Positions 51,158-59,310 of a stretch of DNA of 64,000 nucleotides are shown here, piece by piece. Origin of the DNA: Martinezella lusitana (GTDB lineage: Bacteria > Pseudomonadota > Alphaproteobacteria > Rhizobiales > Rhizobiaceae); assembly GCF_016901135.1 (NCBI RefSeq), contig NZ_JAFEVL010000045.1, positions 620,001 to 684,000 on the forward strand, given 5' to 3'. Under the pieces are notes generated by a model, which was given only the letters and a program-made list of their open reading frames with translations, searched no databases and was not told where the DNA came from. Positions within the stretch are counted from its first letter, which is position 1; each line of letters opens with the position of its first letter. The translations under genes were made by a program, and so were the position numbers.

Positions 51158-52165
51158 TCACGATGCCATGAGGCAAGGGATATGTGTTCCGACCAACATG
51201 CCAAGTACGCGACTGGAGTCCACGCTGACCGCAACCTTCTGATCGGGAGCCATATCCCATTCGCCGGGTGGATAGGGTGTTTCCCAATCGCGTTGAATCG
51301 TCTGTCCGACCGCGACCCCGTCTGTTGCCACGCGGACTGGTCCTGAGCGCACCTGGAACAGCGATGGATCGACCACATAGACCGCAGCGGTGGAATCATG
51401 AACGTAATAGCCGTCAATTCCGAACTGGGCATGAAATGCGCGATACCCTCTTGACGTATCGACGATGAAGCGTCCCGCCTCACCACCATGGGCGGCCAGC
51501 CGATCGAGCTCCGCTGGCCCCATAACAACCTGCCGCGTGACATCGAGGCCAATTGCGGTGACGGGCCATGCCGCGCCGAAGACCTCGTCGGCTGCCAGAG
51601 GATCTCCGATCATGTTTGCTTCTGCCACGGGTGTCACGTTGCCATTGTGTCCGGAAAGCGAAAATGCACCGCCCATGATCACAACGTCCCTGACAAGGGA
51701 GACGATGTCAGGAGCCTCCCGCAGAGCAAGGGCAAGGTTCGTCATCCGCCCCACCGCCAGGAGTGTGACTTCACCCGGATTTGCCCGCACCGTGTCGATA
51801 ATGAATCGATGCGCGGCGCGCGGATCCGGCTCCGGTAGGCCGCCCGGGTCCACAACAATATCTCCGATCCCGTTCTGGCCATGGACATGAACCGGCGGCA
51901 AACCGGTCTCGCCGATGAGCGAGGCGCCAGCGCCGCGCGCGACCGGCGCGGAAATGGCAAAGCGTTTCTTCAGATACAGGGCGTTGCGCGTGACCGTATC
52001 GATGTCGGCATTCCCGAAAACGGTGGTAATGCCAACCAACGCCACGGATGGGTAGGCGTTGAGAAACAGAAGTGCTGCCGCATCATCGACGCCGGGGTCA
52101 GTGTCGAAGATGACTTTGAGCGATCTGCTCCGCGCGGGGTTTTCTGCACTCAACATCGTCGTCAT
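51158..52165 (-). CDS. Nucleoside hydrolase (inosine-uridine preferring family)
   Basis: A 335-residue N-ribohydrolase. The Ca2+-binding signature DTDPGVDDAAALL lies near residue 21. VVIMGGAFSLSGHNGNVTPVAEANMIGDP near residue 165 and YVHDSTAAVYVVDPSLF near 250 complete the active site. It releases the free base and ribose from nucleosides. It overlaps the phosphorylase gene by four bases (ATGA), so the two are coupled. Confidence 0.92.
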   Translation of the reverse strand: MTTMLSAENPARSRSLKVIFDTDPGVDDAAALLFLNAYPSVALVGITTVFGNADIDTVTRNALYLKKRFAISAPVARGAGASLIGETGLPPVHVHGQNGIGDIVVDPGGLPEPDPRAAHRFIIDTVRANPGEVTLLAVGRMTNLALALREAPDIVSLVRDVVIMGGAFSLSGHNGNVTPVAEANMIGDPLAADEVFGAAWPVTAIGLDVTRQVVMGPAELDRLAAHGGEAGRFIVDTSRGYRAFHAQFGIDGYYVHDSTAAVYVVDPSLFQVRSGPVRVATDGVAVGQTIQRDWETPYPPGEWDMAPDQKVAVSVDSSRVLGMLVGTHIPCLMAS

Positions 52166-52995
52166 GCTTTCGCCAGGAGCGTCGGAAAGAAATGTTTCTT
52201 GCCCGCTTCAGCTTTCTTGGCGTCCCAGCCGGCGAGAATGACCACCGCGCGGCTGGCAACAGCACAGCACCTCTTGATCGAGTCGGCCGAATCTTCGCGT
52301 TCGCGTGTGATTCGATTGGCGCCGACGGAGCAGATCATCCCGCCGCGAAACCCGAACAATTGCGCCAGTGTAAATATGGTCGCTGCTTCCATCTCAAAGT
52401 TGGCGACCTTTGCCTTCTGCAGGTCATCGATGACGTGGTCCATCCTCGACTGCCGGAAGCCGCCCGGCATGGGATTGACTTCGCCGGCATAGAAGCTGTC
52501 GACGCTGGCAGCGAGGCCTACATGATAGCGTTCGCCCATATCTTCGGCCGCTTGAATCAACGCCATCAGCACCTCGTGATCGGCAACCGCCGGATAGGAT
52601 CTGTCGACATAGGCGTCGACCGTGCCTGAAAGGCGCAGCGCACCGGTGGAGATGACGAGGTCACCGGGTTTGATCTCCGGCTGAAGGGCGGCGCAGGAAC
52701 CGACGCGGATGAAGGTGTCGGCGCCGCAATTCGAGAGCTCCACAACTGCGATATCGGTCGAAGGGCCGCCAACGCCATGAGAGCAAGCAGTGATATCGAC
52801 CCCATCGAGCTTGCCGCGTGCCGTCCGGTACTCACGGAAATAGGCGACCTCTTCGTACGTATCCCAAGAGCTTCCAACGACGGGCACGCGGCCGGGGTCG
52901 CCGGGGGTCAGGACGTAGCGAGAAACATCGCCCGGCTTGATCTTCAGGTGCATCTGCAAGCCGCCGGGATGAATGGGTGTGTGTTGGATCGTCAT
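52162..52995 (-). CDS. Uridine phosphorylase-like nucleoside phosphorylase
   Basis: A 277-residue member of the PNP/Udp family. The phosphate site is YVLTPGDPGRVP near residue 27. GVGGPSTDIAVVELSNCGADTFIRVGSCAAL near 75-105 and the nucleoside-binding NFEMEAATIFTLA near 195 resemble Udp more than hexameric PNP. It splits nucleosides by phosphorolysis to the base and ribose-1-phosphate. ATG 52995 follows a strong GAGGAGG. It is the first enzyme gene behind the transporter. Confidence 0.85.
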   Translation of the reverse strand: MTIQHTPIHPGGLQMHLKIKPGDVSRYVLTPGDPGRVPVVGSSWDTYEEVAYFREYRTARGKLDGVDITACSHGVGGPSTDIAVVELSNCGADTFIRVGSCAALQPEIKPGDLVISTGALRLSGTVDAYVDRSYPAVADHEVLMALIQAAEDMGERYHVGLAASVDSFYAGEVNPMPGGFRQSRMDHVIDDLQKAKVANFEMEAATIFTLAQLFGFRGGMICSVGANRITREREDSADSIKRCCAVASRAVVILAGWDAKKAEAGKKHFFPTLLAKA

Positions 52996-53017
52996 GGTTA
53001 CCTCCTCAAGTGCTATG

Positions 53018-53992
53018 TTATTTCGCGGGTATGAATTCGGTCGAATACGTCTTCGAAACGTCAACGCCGGTCTTCAGATCGCCGAATTCCCGAAGCGTTT
53101 TTTCGGTCTCTCCGATCACTGCGCCGTCGAAGGCGCAAGCACCCTTGGCCCGTGAGAAATCGGTGTAGACAAAGCTCTCCTGCAGTTCGATCTGCTTGGT
53201 CTGTTGCACCGGATCGAGCTGGTTGTTGAGGCCGACGATGGCCTTCACGGCCTCGTCCTTGTGGGTGTAGGCGTAGTCATAGCCCTTTTGTGTCGCTGCG
53301 ACGAAGCGCTTGACCAAATCCGGGTTGCCATCGACGGTCTTGCGGGCCGCAAAGATCACCTCGGCATAGGTGTCGACACCAAAATCGGAGGGCAATAGCG
53401 ACGATGTCTTGTGTCCCTGCAGGTCAAGAGCCACGGCTTCGTTGATAACAAAATCGGTCCTGGCGTCGACGGAACCGTTGACCAAGAGTTGGTCGCTCGG
53501 CGACACGACCAGCTTGATCTTCTCGAGTGGCACGCCCGCCTTGGCGAGCATTGCTTTGGTCAATGTCCACGGACCGCCTTCCGTATAGGCGAGCGTCTTG
53601 CCGATCAGGTCTGCGGGTTTCTTGATGCCGCTCTTCTCCAGCGAGACCACGCCGGCCGGATGGCGCTGGAAGCATGCTGCGACCATGACGAGATCCATGC
53701 CGTTGGCGTCACCCAGCAGAATCTGCCCGACATCGTTCGTTCCGAACGTATTTGCGCCTGAAGCCACCAGGGCCGTCGAGTTCAGGTTGGGGCCACCTGG
53801 CATAATGTCGACGTCCAGCCCGGCATCGGCGTAGAAGCCCTTCTCGCGGGCCATCACGTAACCGGCGGACTGCACGTTGAGAAGCCACGGCAGCCGAAGC
53901 GAGACCTTGTCGGCCGCAAAAGCTGATGCCGAAAGAGCAATGACGGCGGTCAGCGTCAGGGCAGCAGAAAGGGTTTTTGCACCTAATCTCAT
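53018..53992 (-). CDS. NMT1/THI5-type periplasmic substrate-binding protein
   Basis: A 324-residue solute-binding protein with a clear signal peptide ending ALSASAFAAD (residue 27). The mature part has LPWLLNVQSAGYVMAREKGFYADAGLDVDIMPGG, the hallmark of the NMT1/THI5-like group that binds pyrimidine-type or sulfonate-type ligands. Its position directly before nucleoside enzymes argues for a nucleoside or base. It lies 31 bases after the permease gene. Confidence 0.88.
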   Translation of the reverse strand: MRLGAKTLSAALTLTAVIALSASAFAADKVSLRLPWLLNVQSAGYVMAREKGFYADAGLDVDIMPGGPNLNSTALVASGANTFGTNDVGQILLGDANGMDLVMVAACFQRHPAGVVSLEKSGIKKPADLIGKTLAYTEGGPWTLTKAMLAKAGVPLEKIKLVVSPSDQLLVNGSVDARTDFVINEAVALDLQGHKTSSLLPSDFGVDTYAEVIFAARKTVDGNPDLVKRFVAATQKGYDYAYTHKDEAVKAIVGLNNQLDPVQQTKQIELQESFVYTDFSRAKGACAFDGAVIGETEKTLREFGDLKTGVDVSKTYSTEFIPAK

Positions 53993-54023
53993 TGCAAAGT
54001 CTCCGAACAGGTTGGGAAATGTT

Positions 54024-54836
54024 TCAGGCGTCCATGCTGGCTTCGGGCCAGAACAGGCTGATTTTTTCGATGATGACGACGAGATAGAACATCAGGATGG
54101 TTGCGACGGATGACGCCACGATCGCGGAGAAGAGCATAGCAGCGTCCTGCTGGTAGCCGGCTGTGACGATGACGGTGCCGATCCCGAAATTGGCACCGGT
54201 AAACTCCGCCACGATGGCACCGATGACGGCCGTGCTGGAACTCACCTTGGCAGCCGCGAAAATATAGGGGAGGGCGGCGTAGAACCGAGCGTGACGAAAA
54301 GTTTGCGCCTTGGTTGCACCAATGACGGAAAGAAACTCCAAGCTTTGCCGATCGACGGTGCGCAGTCCCTTTACCGTGTTGACCAGGGTCGGGAAGAAAC
54401 ATGCCATCGCCGCGATCGCCACCTTGGGCGGTAGGCCGAAGCCAAGCCAGATAGTAAGGAGCGGAGCAATGGCAAGAATGGGGATCGCCTTCAAGGTGAT
54501 CGCCCACGGGAAAAGTGCCCGCTCGGCCGCTTTCGAATAGAGGAAGAGGACAGCAAGCGAAACGGCAAAAGCCGTGCCGATGATGAAGCCGAGAACCGCC
54601 GCAGCCATGGTCCAGGCGAGGTTCTGCACTAGCATGTCACGTGCTTCCCATAGTTTTACGCCGATGGCACTGGGGGCGGGAAGCAGATAGCTCGGAATGG
54701 CGAAGAGCTTCACCGCGGCTTCCCAGACGACCCCGATCGCAACAAAGAGACCGATGGCCGGTGCCAGATCGATGAGGCGGGAAACGAAGCGGGCGATGGT
54801 GACTTGTATGGACGGTACGACGAGATCATTGCTCAT
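54024..54836 (-). CDS. ABC transporter permease, SsuC/ThiX type
   Basis: A 270-residue permease with six helices and the coupling loop typical of the SsuC/TauC group, EFLSVIGATKAQTFRHARFYAALPYIFAAAKVSSSTAVIGAIVAEF. It overlaps the ATPase gene by 11 bases at its start. With the ATPase and the NMT1-type binding protein it forms a complete importer. Confidence 0.9.
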   Translation of the reverse strand: MSNDLVVPSIQVTIARFVSRLIDLAPAIGLFVAIGVVWEAAVKLFAIPSYLLPAPSAIGVKLWEARDMLVQNLAWTMAAAVLGFIIGTAFAVSLAVLFLYSKAAERALFPWAITLKAIPILAIAPLLTIWLGFGLPPKVAIAAMACFFPTLVNTVKGLRTVDRQSLEFLSVIGATKAQTFRHARFYAALPYIFAAAKVSSSTAVIGAIVAEFTGANFGIGTVIVTAGYQQDAAMLFSAIVASSVATILMFYLVVIIEKISLFWPEASMDA

Positions 54837-55659
54837 GGATCAATGCCTCCAGTTCCTGCATCTGGCGCACATAATCGGCACCGGCGCGGAACGCGGGATT
54901 GCTGACACGCGGATTGAGAACGGGAACGATCGATTTCACTCGGCCAGGGCGCGGGGCCATGACGACGATCTGATCCGAAAGATAAAGCGCCTCGCTGAGC
55001 GAATGTGTGACGAAAACCACCGTCAGGCCGCGTGTTTTCCAGATGCGGATCAATTCGTCATGCATCTCGTGGCGCGTGAAATCATCGAGAGCCCCAAATG
55101 GCTCGTCCATCAGCAGAATGTCCGGCTCATAGGATAGAGCCCGCGCGATCGAGACGCGTTGCCGCATACCGCCGGAAAGTTGAGCCGGATAGTGATCTGC
55201 AAAGGCATCCAGGTGGACGAGATTGAGAAGATCGAGAACCTTCTCTTTCCGTTCAGCCGGAGAGCCTGAGCCGAGGATCGCCAGAGGAAGTTCCACATTC
55301 TGGAAAACCGTCTTCCACGCAAAGAGGCTGGCGTCCTGGAAGACAAAACCGAATTTCTTGCGGCGCTGGTATTCTATAGAGGAAAGGCCATGAACCCGTA
55401 CCTCACCCCTTGTCGGTGGTATGAGATTGCTGATGATCCGAAGCAAGGTCGATTTTCCGCATCCACTTCTTCCGATAATCGAAATGAAGCGATTTTCAGG
55501 GATGCATAAATTGACGTCGACCAGTGCGTCGACGGCAGCGCATTTGCCGGCAAACGACATGGAGACGTCTCTAATTTCGATCGCAGTGCGCGCGGCGATT
55601 GAGTCTGATATCACCTGTTCAATCGAGGGGAAGATCTCCCCCGTCGGTTTGACTAGCAT
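54826..55659 (-). CDS. ABC transporter ATPase, SsuB/TauB type
   Basis: A 277-residue ATPase: Walker A GRSGCGKS near residue 62, signature LSGGMRQR near 165 and Walker B ILLMDEPFGALDD near 186. The switch His lies in VFVTHSLSEAL. The group drives nitrate, sulfonate, taurine and pyrimidine importers. I chose ATG 55659, preceded by AGGGGAA; the open frame further upstream is promoter DNA. First gene of the nucleoside operon. Confidence 0.9.
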   Translation of the reverse strand: MLVKPTGEIFPSIEQVISDSIAARTAIEIRDVSMSFAGKCAAVDALVDVNLCIPENRFISIIGRSGCGKSTLLRIISNLIPPTRGEVRVHGLSSIEYQRRKKFGFVFQDASLFAWKTVFQNVELPLAILGSGSPAERKEKVLDLLNLVHLDAFADHYPAQLSGGMRQRVSIARALSYEPDILLMDEPFGALDDFTRHEMHDELIRIWKTRGLTVVFVTHSLSEALYLSDQIVVMAPRPGRVKSIVPVLNPRVSNPAFRAGADYVRQMQELEALIHEQ

Positions 55660-55761
55660 TTCGTTCCCCTGGTTCCGATTGCCCTCAGGCGGCCTGCCGC
55701 CCTTTCTTTGGCATCGCTGAATGTGCCTTTCTGGCCTTCTCTTCAGTAATTTCGATGATAT

Positions 55762-55776
55762 GACCGTCAGACGGTC
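55762..55776. promoter_or_regulatory. Candidate LysR operator in the divergent gap
   Basis: GACCGT-CAG-ACGGTC, perfect six-base arms, in the middle of the 177-base gap between the ABC ATPase gene and the LysR gene. Position and symmetry fit the regulator's own site. Confidence 0.45.
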
Positions 55777-55836
55777 TTGCACCAGCAGATTTATTGGCGC
55801 TTGCTGCTCGAATAATTCGCTCACTTGGAGGCTGGC

Positions 55837-56775
55837 TTGGCTCTTCTGAAGACCTCACTCATTCAATTCGATGCTGCAATCCGGCATGGCTCCATCCGAA
55901 AGGCGGCTGAAAGCCTGAATGTCGCATCCTCGGCCATGAACCGCCAACTTCTTCAACTCGAACAGGAGATCGGCGCCGAACTGTTCGAACGACTGCCACG
56001 TGGTATTCGGCCGACGGCTGCGGGTGGAGTTCTTCTCAGTTATATTCGTCGTTGGAACAGAGAGGCGGTGCTGGTTAAACAAGAGATTGGCAGCCTCAGT
56101 GGTGGCGTGCGCGGAACGATCCGGATTGCCGCCGCAGAAACCTTCACCGAGGACCTGTTGCCGAACGCAATGATGCGGTTGGAGGCTACTTTTCCGCATG
56201 TGAACTACACGTTGATCTCGGGTGACAACCAACGCATTACAAACGAGCTCCTGGCAAAGGAAGCGGATCTCGTGCTCGCTTACGACGTCAGCGATCATGT
56301 CCGTGCTGAACGAGTGCATTCGGTCACCGATCCGATCGGCATTATCACCGCTCCAGACCATCCGTTGTCCCGAAAGGACGTTGTGACGCGGGCCGATATT
56401 GCTGAATGGGCACTCATTGCGCCGGGTGACGACTGGCTTCGGCATAGCGGGTTGAAGCACATCTTTGAGGGTGAGCAGGCTCCCGGCCGCATCGTCGCGC
56501 GCGCCGAACGTCCCGGCATTCTGAAGGCTCTCGTTCGTTCTGGCTTGGGTATCGCTTTCCTCTCGCTGCTCGGCGTGGAAAAGGAGGTCTCGGAAGGCAA
56601 GCTTGCGTGGACACCGCTTGCCTCTGGCATTATGGAACCGGCGCGGATTTCGCTCCTAGTACCGCGTGGCCGAGTGCAACCCGTTTACATGATGGAATTC
56701 ATTGAGATCGTGAAAGGTGAATTGGGTGAGTACACGCGCGCCAATCGTCAGAGTTTTAGGACGTCGCAAACGTGA
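55837..56775 (+). CDS. LysR-family regulator of the nucleoside transport operon
   Basis: A 312-residue LysR protein. The DNA-binding part is LIQFDAAIRHGSIRKAAESLNVASSAMNRQLLQLEQEIGAELFER, and the effector domain covers residues about 90-295. I chose TTG 55837 because GGAGG stands five bases before it; a TTG four codons earlier is possible. It is divergent from the transporter and enzyme operon, which it very likely controls. The ligand is probably a nucleoside or base, but this is inferred. Confidence 0.85.
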   Translation: MALLKTSLIQFDAAIRHGSIRKAAESLNVASSAMNRQLLQLEQEIGAELFERLPRGIRPTAAGGVLLSYIRRWNREAVLVKQEIGSLSGGVRGTIRIAAAETFTEDLLPNAMMRLEATFPHVNYTLISGDNQRITNELLAKEADLVLAYDVSDHVRAERVHSVTDPIGIITAPDHPLSRKDVVTRADIAEWALIAPGDDWLRHSGLKHIFEGEQAPGRIVARAERPGILKALVRSGLGIAFLSLLGVEKEVSEGKLAWTPLASGIMEPARISLLVPRGRVQPVYMMEFIEIVKGELGEYTRANRQSFRTSQT

Positions 56776-56957
56776 GGTTCCTCGGCGAGAGCCAAGCCCG
56801 TAAAAGGAGGGTGGCCAATCGGCCCTTTATGCCAGTTGTTGAAGGCTGCCCCACAACCAATTGTAACAAGCGAGTTTCAACTGCAGGGCTGCTACAGTGC
56901 GCACGGCAGTACTCGAAAGCGCGCCCTCGCAAATACGTGGAGCGCGAAATCGATTGT

Positions 56958-58265
56958 CTAGCGGTTCACCAGCCTGGCGGGTACCAAAAACAGGATGAGA
57001 ATAGCTGACATCAGTAGCGAGCCCGCGATGAGATATAGGCCTGAATCGAGGGTGCCTGTCTGGGTCTTGAGATAACCAACTACTGCCGGACTCACGAAGC
57101 CCGCCAGATTTCCGGTGCAGTTGATCAATGCAATGCCCGCGGCCGCCGCTCCTCCGCCAAGAAATGACGTCGGCAGCGCCCAAAACATTGGCAGCGCGCT
57201 AATCACGCCGATGGCAGCAAGCGACAAACCGACCATCGAAATTAATGTGCTTCCGCCAGTCTGGGTCAGTAGTACGAAACCTGATGCGCCGACAAGGGCA
57301 GGGAGAATTACATGCCAACGGCGCTCGTGCGTTTCGTCGGCGTGACGGCCATTTAGCAGCATACAGATCAAAGCCAAAGCGTACGGTATTATCGTAAGCA
57401 ACCCGATCGTGAAGTTGTTTGTCACCCCGGATTGCTTGATGATTGCCGGCTGCCAGAACCCGATGCCGTACGATCCCATTACAATGCCGAAGAGAATTGC
57501 GCACATCAACCACACGCGCCAAGTCTTAAACGAGGATAGCATCGAAACCTGCGTTTTGCCTCTGGCCTCGGCGTCAATCTGAGAAGACAAATAGTTCTTT
57601 TCACTAGGGGAGAGCCATTTGGACGCGGCAATACTGTCTTCTAGTCGTGCAAAGATAATCACACCGAGAACTATGGCTGGGATCGCCTCCAGTATAAACA
57701 TCCACTGCCACCCGGCAAAGCTACGGTAGCCTTCCAACTGGTTCATAATGCCTCCCGAAAGCGGGCCACCAATCATGCCCGATACGGGATTCCCAGCCAT
57801 GAGCACCGCCATCATCTTGCCGCGCCGATGGGACGGAAACCAATAGGTAAGATAGAGGACCAAGCCTGGAAAGAACCCGGCTTCCGCCACACCAAGAGCT
57901 GCGCGAGCGGTATAGAATTGCCATGGCTCTGTTACGAAGGCTGTGCAGGCAGAGACAATGCCCCAGACCACCATCACCCGGCAAATCCAAACGCGCGCGC
58001 CGATTTTATGCAATATTATGTTACTGGGCACTTCGAATAAAAAGTATCCCAGAAAGAATACGCCAGCGCCTATTCCGTAGACGGTTTCGCTAAATTTCAA
58101 ATCATTCATCATTTGAAGTTTAGCGAAGCCAATATTTACGCGGTCCAAATATGCGATCACATAACCTATGAACAGCATTGGCATGATACGCCATGCTAGC
58201 CGCCGATAGAGTCCTTCCTCGGCGACTTCTGTTGCTGCCTCTGCCGAATTGCTGACGCTCGACAT
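56958..58265 (-). CDS. MFS transporter, anion:cation symporter family (sugar-acid type)
   Basis: A 435-residue carrier with 12 helices. The ACS-family text is strong: FIGYVIAYLDRVNIGFAKLQM in helix 1, FFLGYFLFEVPSNIILHKIGARVWICRVMVVWGIVSA in helices 2-3 and GVAEAGFFPGLVLYLTYWFP in helix 4. Relatives carry hexuronates, glucarate, galactonate or tartrate. ATG 58265 follows GGGAGG. It is divergent from the GntR regulator and sugar-acid dehydratase genes. Confidence 0.9.
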   Translation of the reverse strand: MSSVSNSAEAATEVAEEGLYRRLAWRIMPMLFIGYVIAYLDRVNIGFAKLQMMNDLKFSETVYGIGAGVFFLGYFLFEVPSNIILHKIGARVWICRVMVVWGIVSACTAFVTEPWQFYTARAALGVAEAGFFPGLVLYLTYWFPSHRRGKMMAVLMAGNPVSGMIGGPLSGGIMNQLEGYRSFAGWQWMFILEAIPAIVLGVIIFARLEDSIAASKWLSPSEKNYLSSQIDAEARGKTQVSMLSSFKTWRVWLMCAILFGIVMGSYGIGFWQPAIIKQSGVTNNFTIGLLTIIPYALALICMLLNGRHADETHERRWHVILPALVGASGFVLLTQTGGSTLISMVGLSLAAIGVISALPMFWALPTSFLGGGAAAAGIALINCTGNLAGFVSPAVVGYLKTQTGTLDSGLYLIAGSLLMSAILILFLVPARLVNR

Positions 58266-58448
58266 GTGTTCGTTCCTCCCAGAACGTAGTGTGCTGCCCG
58301 GCTGAGAAAGCGCTCGGCATTGAGCGCTCCGGCATGGAAGCTTCATTGAAGATTCTAAATGCTGATGCCGAGGCATCGTCCTCGTTTCGACCGTACCTGA
58401 CGATTTCGGAACCATTGGACGTCGAGCACCCTTCCTGATCGCAGGCTA

Positions 58449-58517
58449 AGATCGCGATCTCAGATTGTCAATAATTTCATCAATAATTTTGACAATGATT
58501 AATTTGATAATTATATT
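58449..58517. promoter_or_regulatory. Divergent promoters overlapped by a palindromic operator
   Basis: ATTGTCAA (58464-58471) and TTGACAAT (58489-58496) form a perfect inverted repeat with a 17-base spacer. Rightward, TTGACA (58489-58494), 17 bases and TATATT (58512-58517) form a near-ideal promoter for the GntR gene. Leftward, the other arm gives TTGACA with a weaker TAGCCT 17 bases on, for the MFS gene. A 12-base perfect palindrome, AGATCGCGATCT, is at 58449-58460. Binding of the GntR protein here would block both promoters. Confidence 0.6.
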
Positions 58518-58584
58518 GAGAAAAATCGGGCGTCGATCTTTCTCATCTGGCAAAGTCAGTCGATGCACACGGAAAGGAATCGGT

Positions 58585-59280
58585 ATGCCCAACTCGGAAC
58601 GCAGCATGAGCCATGAAGAGAATGCCGATTCAGAGGCTCGCTCGATGACGCTTGCGGCGATGGTGGCGGCACTGGAGGAAGACATCGTATTAGGCCGCCT
58701 TCACCCACGCGAAAGGCTGGTCGAAGATGAACTGATCGCTCGCCTCGGGGGAACGCGACATCTTGTGCGACAAGCTCTTATGGAGCTTGATCGGATTGGT
58801 TTGATTGACCGCATTCCAAATCGCGGCGCGCTGGTCAGGAGCTACACTGCGGATGAAGTCGAGCACCTCTACGTACTTCGCGAATTGCTGGAGACGAAAG
58901 CAGCGAGCCTGATTCCTCTCCCCCTGGATCCTATTGCATTGGATGAGCTCAAGAGGCGACAAGCCGTCCATGACATTGCCGTTCAGCAGGCGGATTTGGC
59001 CGGGATTTTCCGTGCCAATCTGGCCTTTCATCGCCACCTGTTTGGGTGCTGCAACAACGCGTTTCTTTCAGGAGCTGTGGAAGCTGCTTCGCAGCGTGCC
59101 CATAGCGTGCGATTTCTTGTTTTAACGAACGCGCAAAGCCGCGAGACCGCGCGTCTTGAACACCACGCCATGATCGCTGCCATAGAAAACAACGATCGCG
59201 AGGCTCTCATCAGACTATGCCGCGACCATCTGCCAGCGTCGAAGTTAGCCTATCTACGAGCTTACGGTTCTACACGCTGA
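58585..59280 (+). CDS. GntR-family regulator with FCD ligand-binding domain
   Basis: A 231-residue FadR-type regulator. The winged helix (about 20-85) has EEDIVLGRLHPRERLVEDELIARLGGTRHLVRQALMELDRIGLIDRIPNRGALVRSY. The FCD domain follows (about 90-220) with metal-ligand His residues in NLAFHRHLFGCC and LEHHAMIAAIENND. These regulators bind sugar acids or dicarboxylates. ATG 58585 is preceded by AAGGA; the AT-rich frame upstream is promoter. It is followed 30 bases later by the dehydratase gene. Confidence 0.9.
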   Translation: MPNSERSMSHEENADSEARSMTLAAMVAALEEDIVLGRLHPRERLVEDELIARLGGTRHLVRQALMELDRIGLIDRIPNRGALVRSYTADEVEHLYVLRELLETKAASLIPLPLDPIALDELKRRQAVHDIAVQQADLAGIFRANLAFHRHLFGCCNNAFLSGAVEAASQRAHSVRFLVLTNAQSRETARLEHHAMIAAIENNDREALIRLCRDHLPASKLAYLRAYGSTR

Positions 59281-59310
59281 GAAAAAATAGCGACTTGCTC
59301 AGGAGCACTC

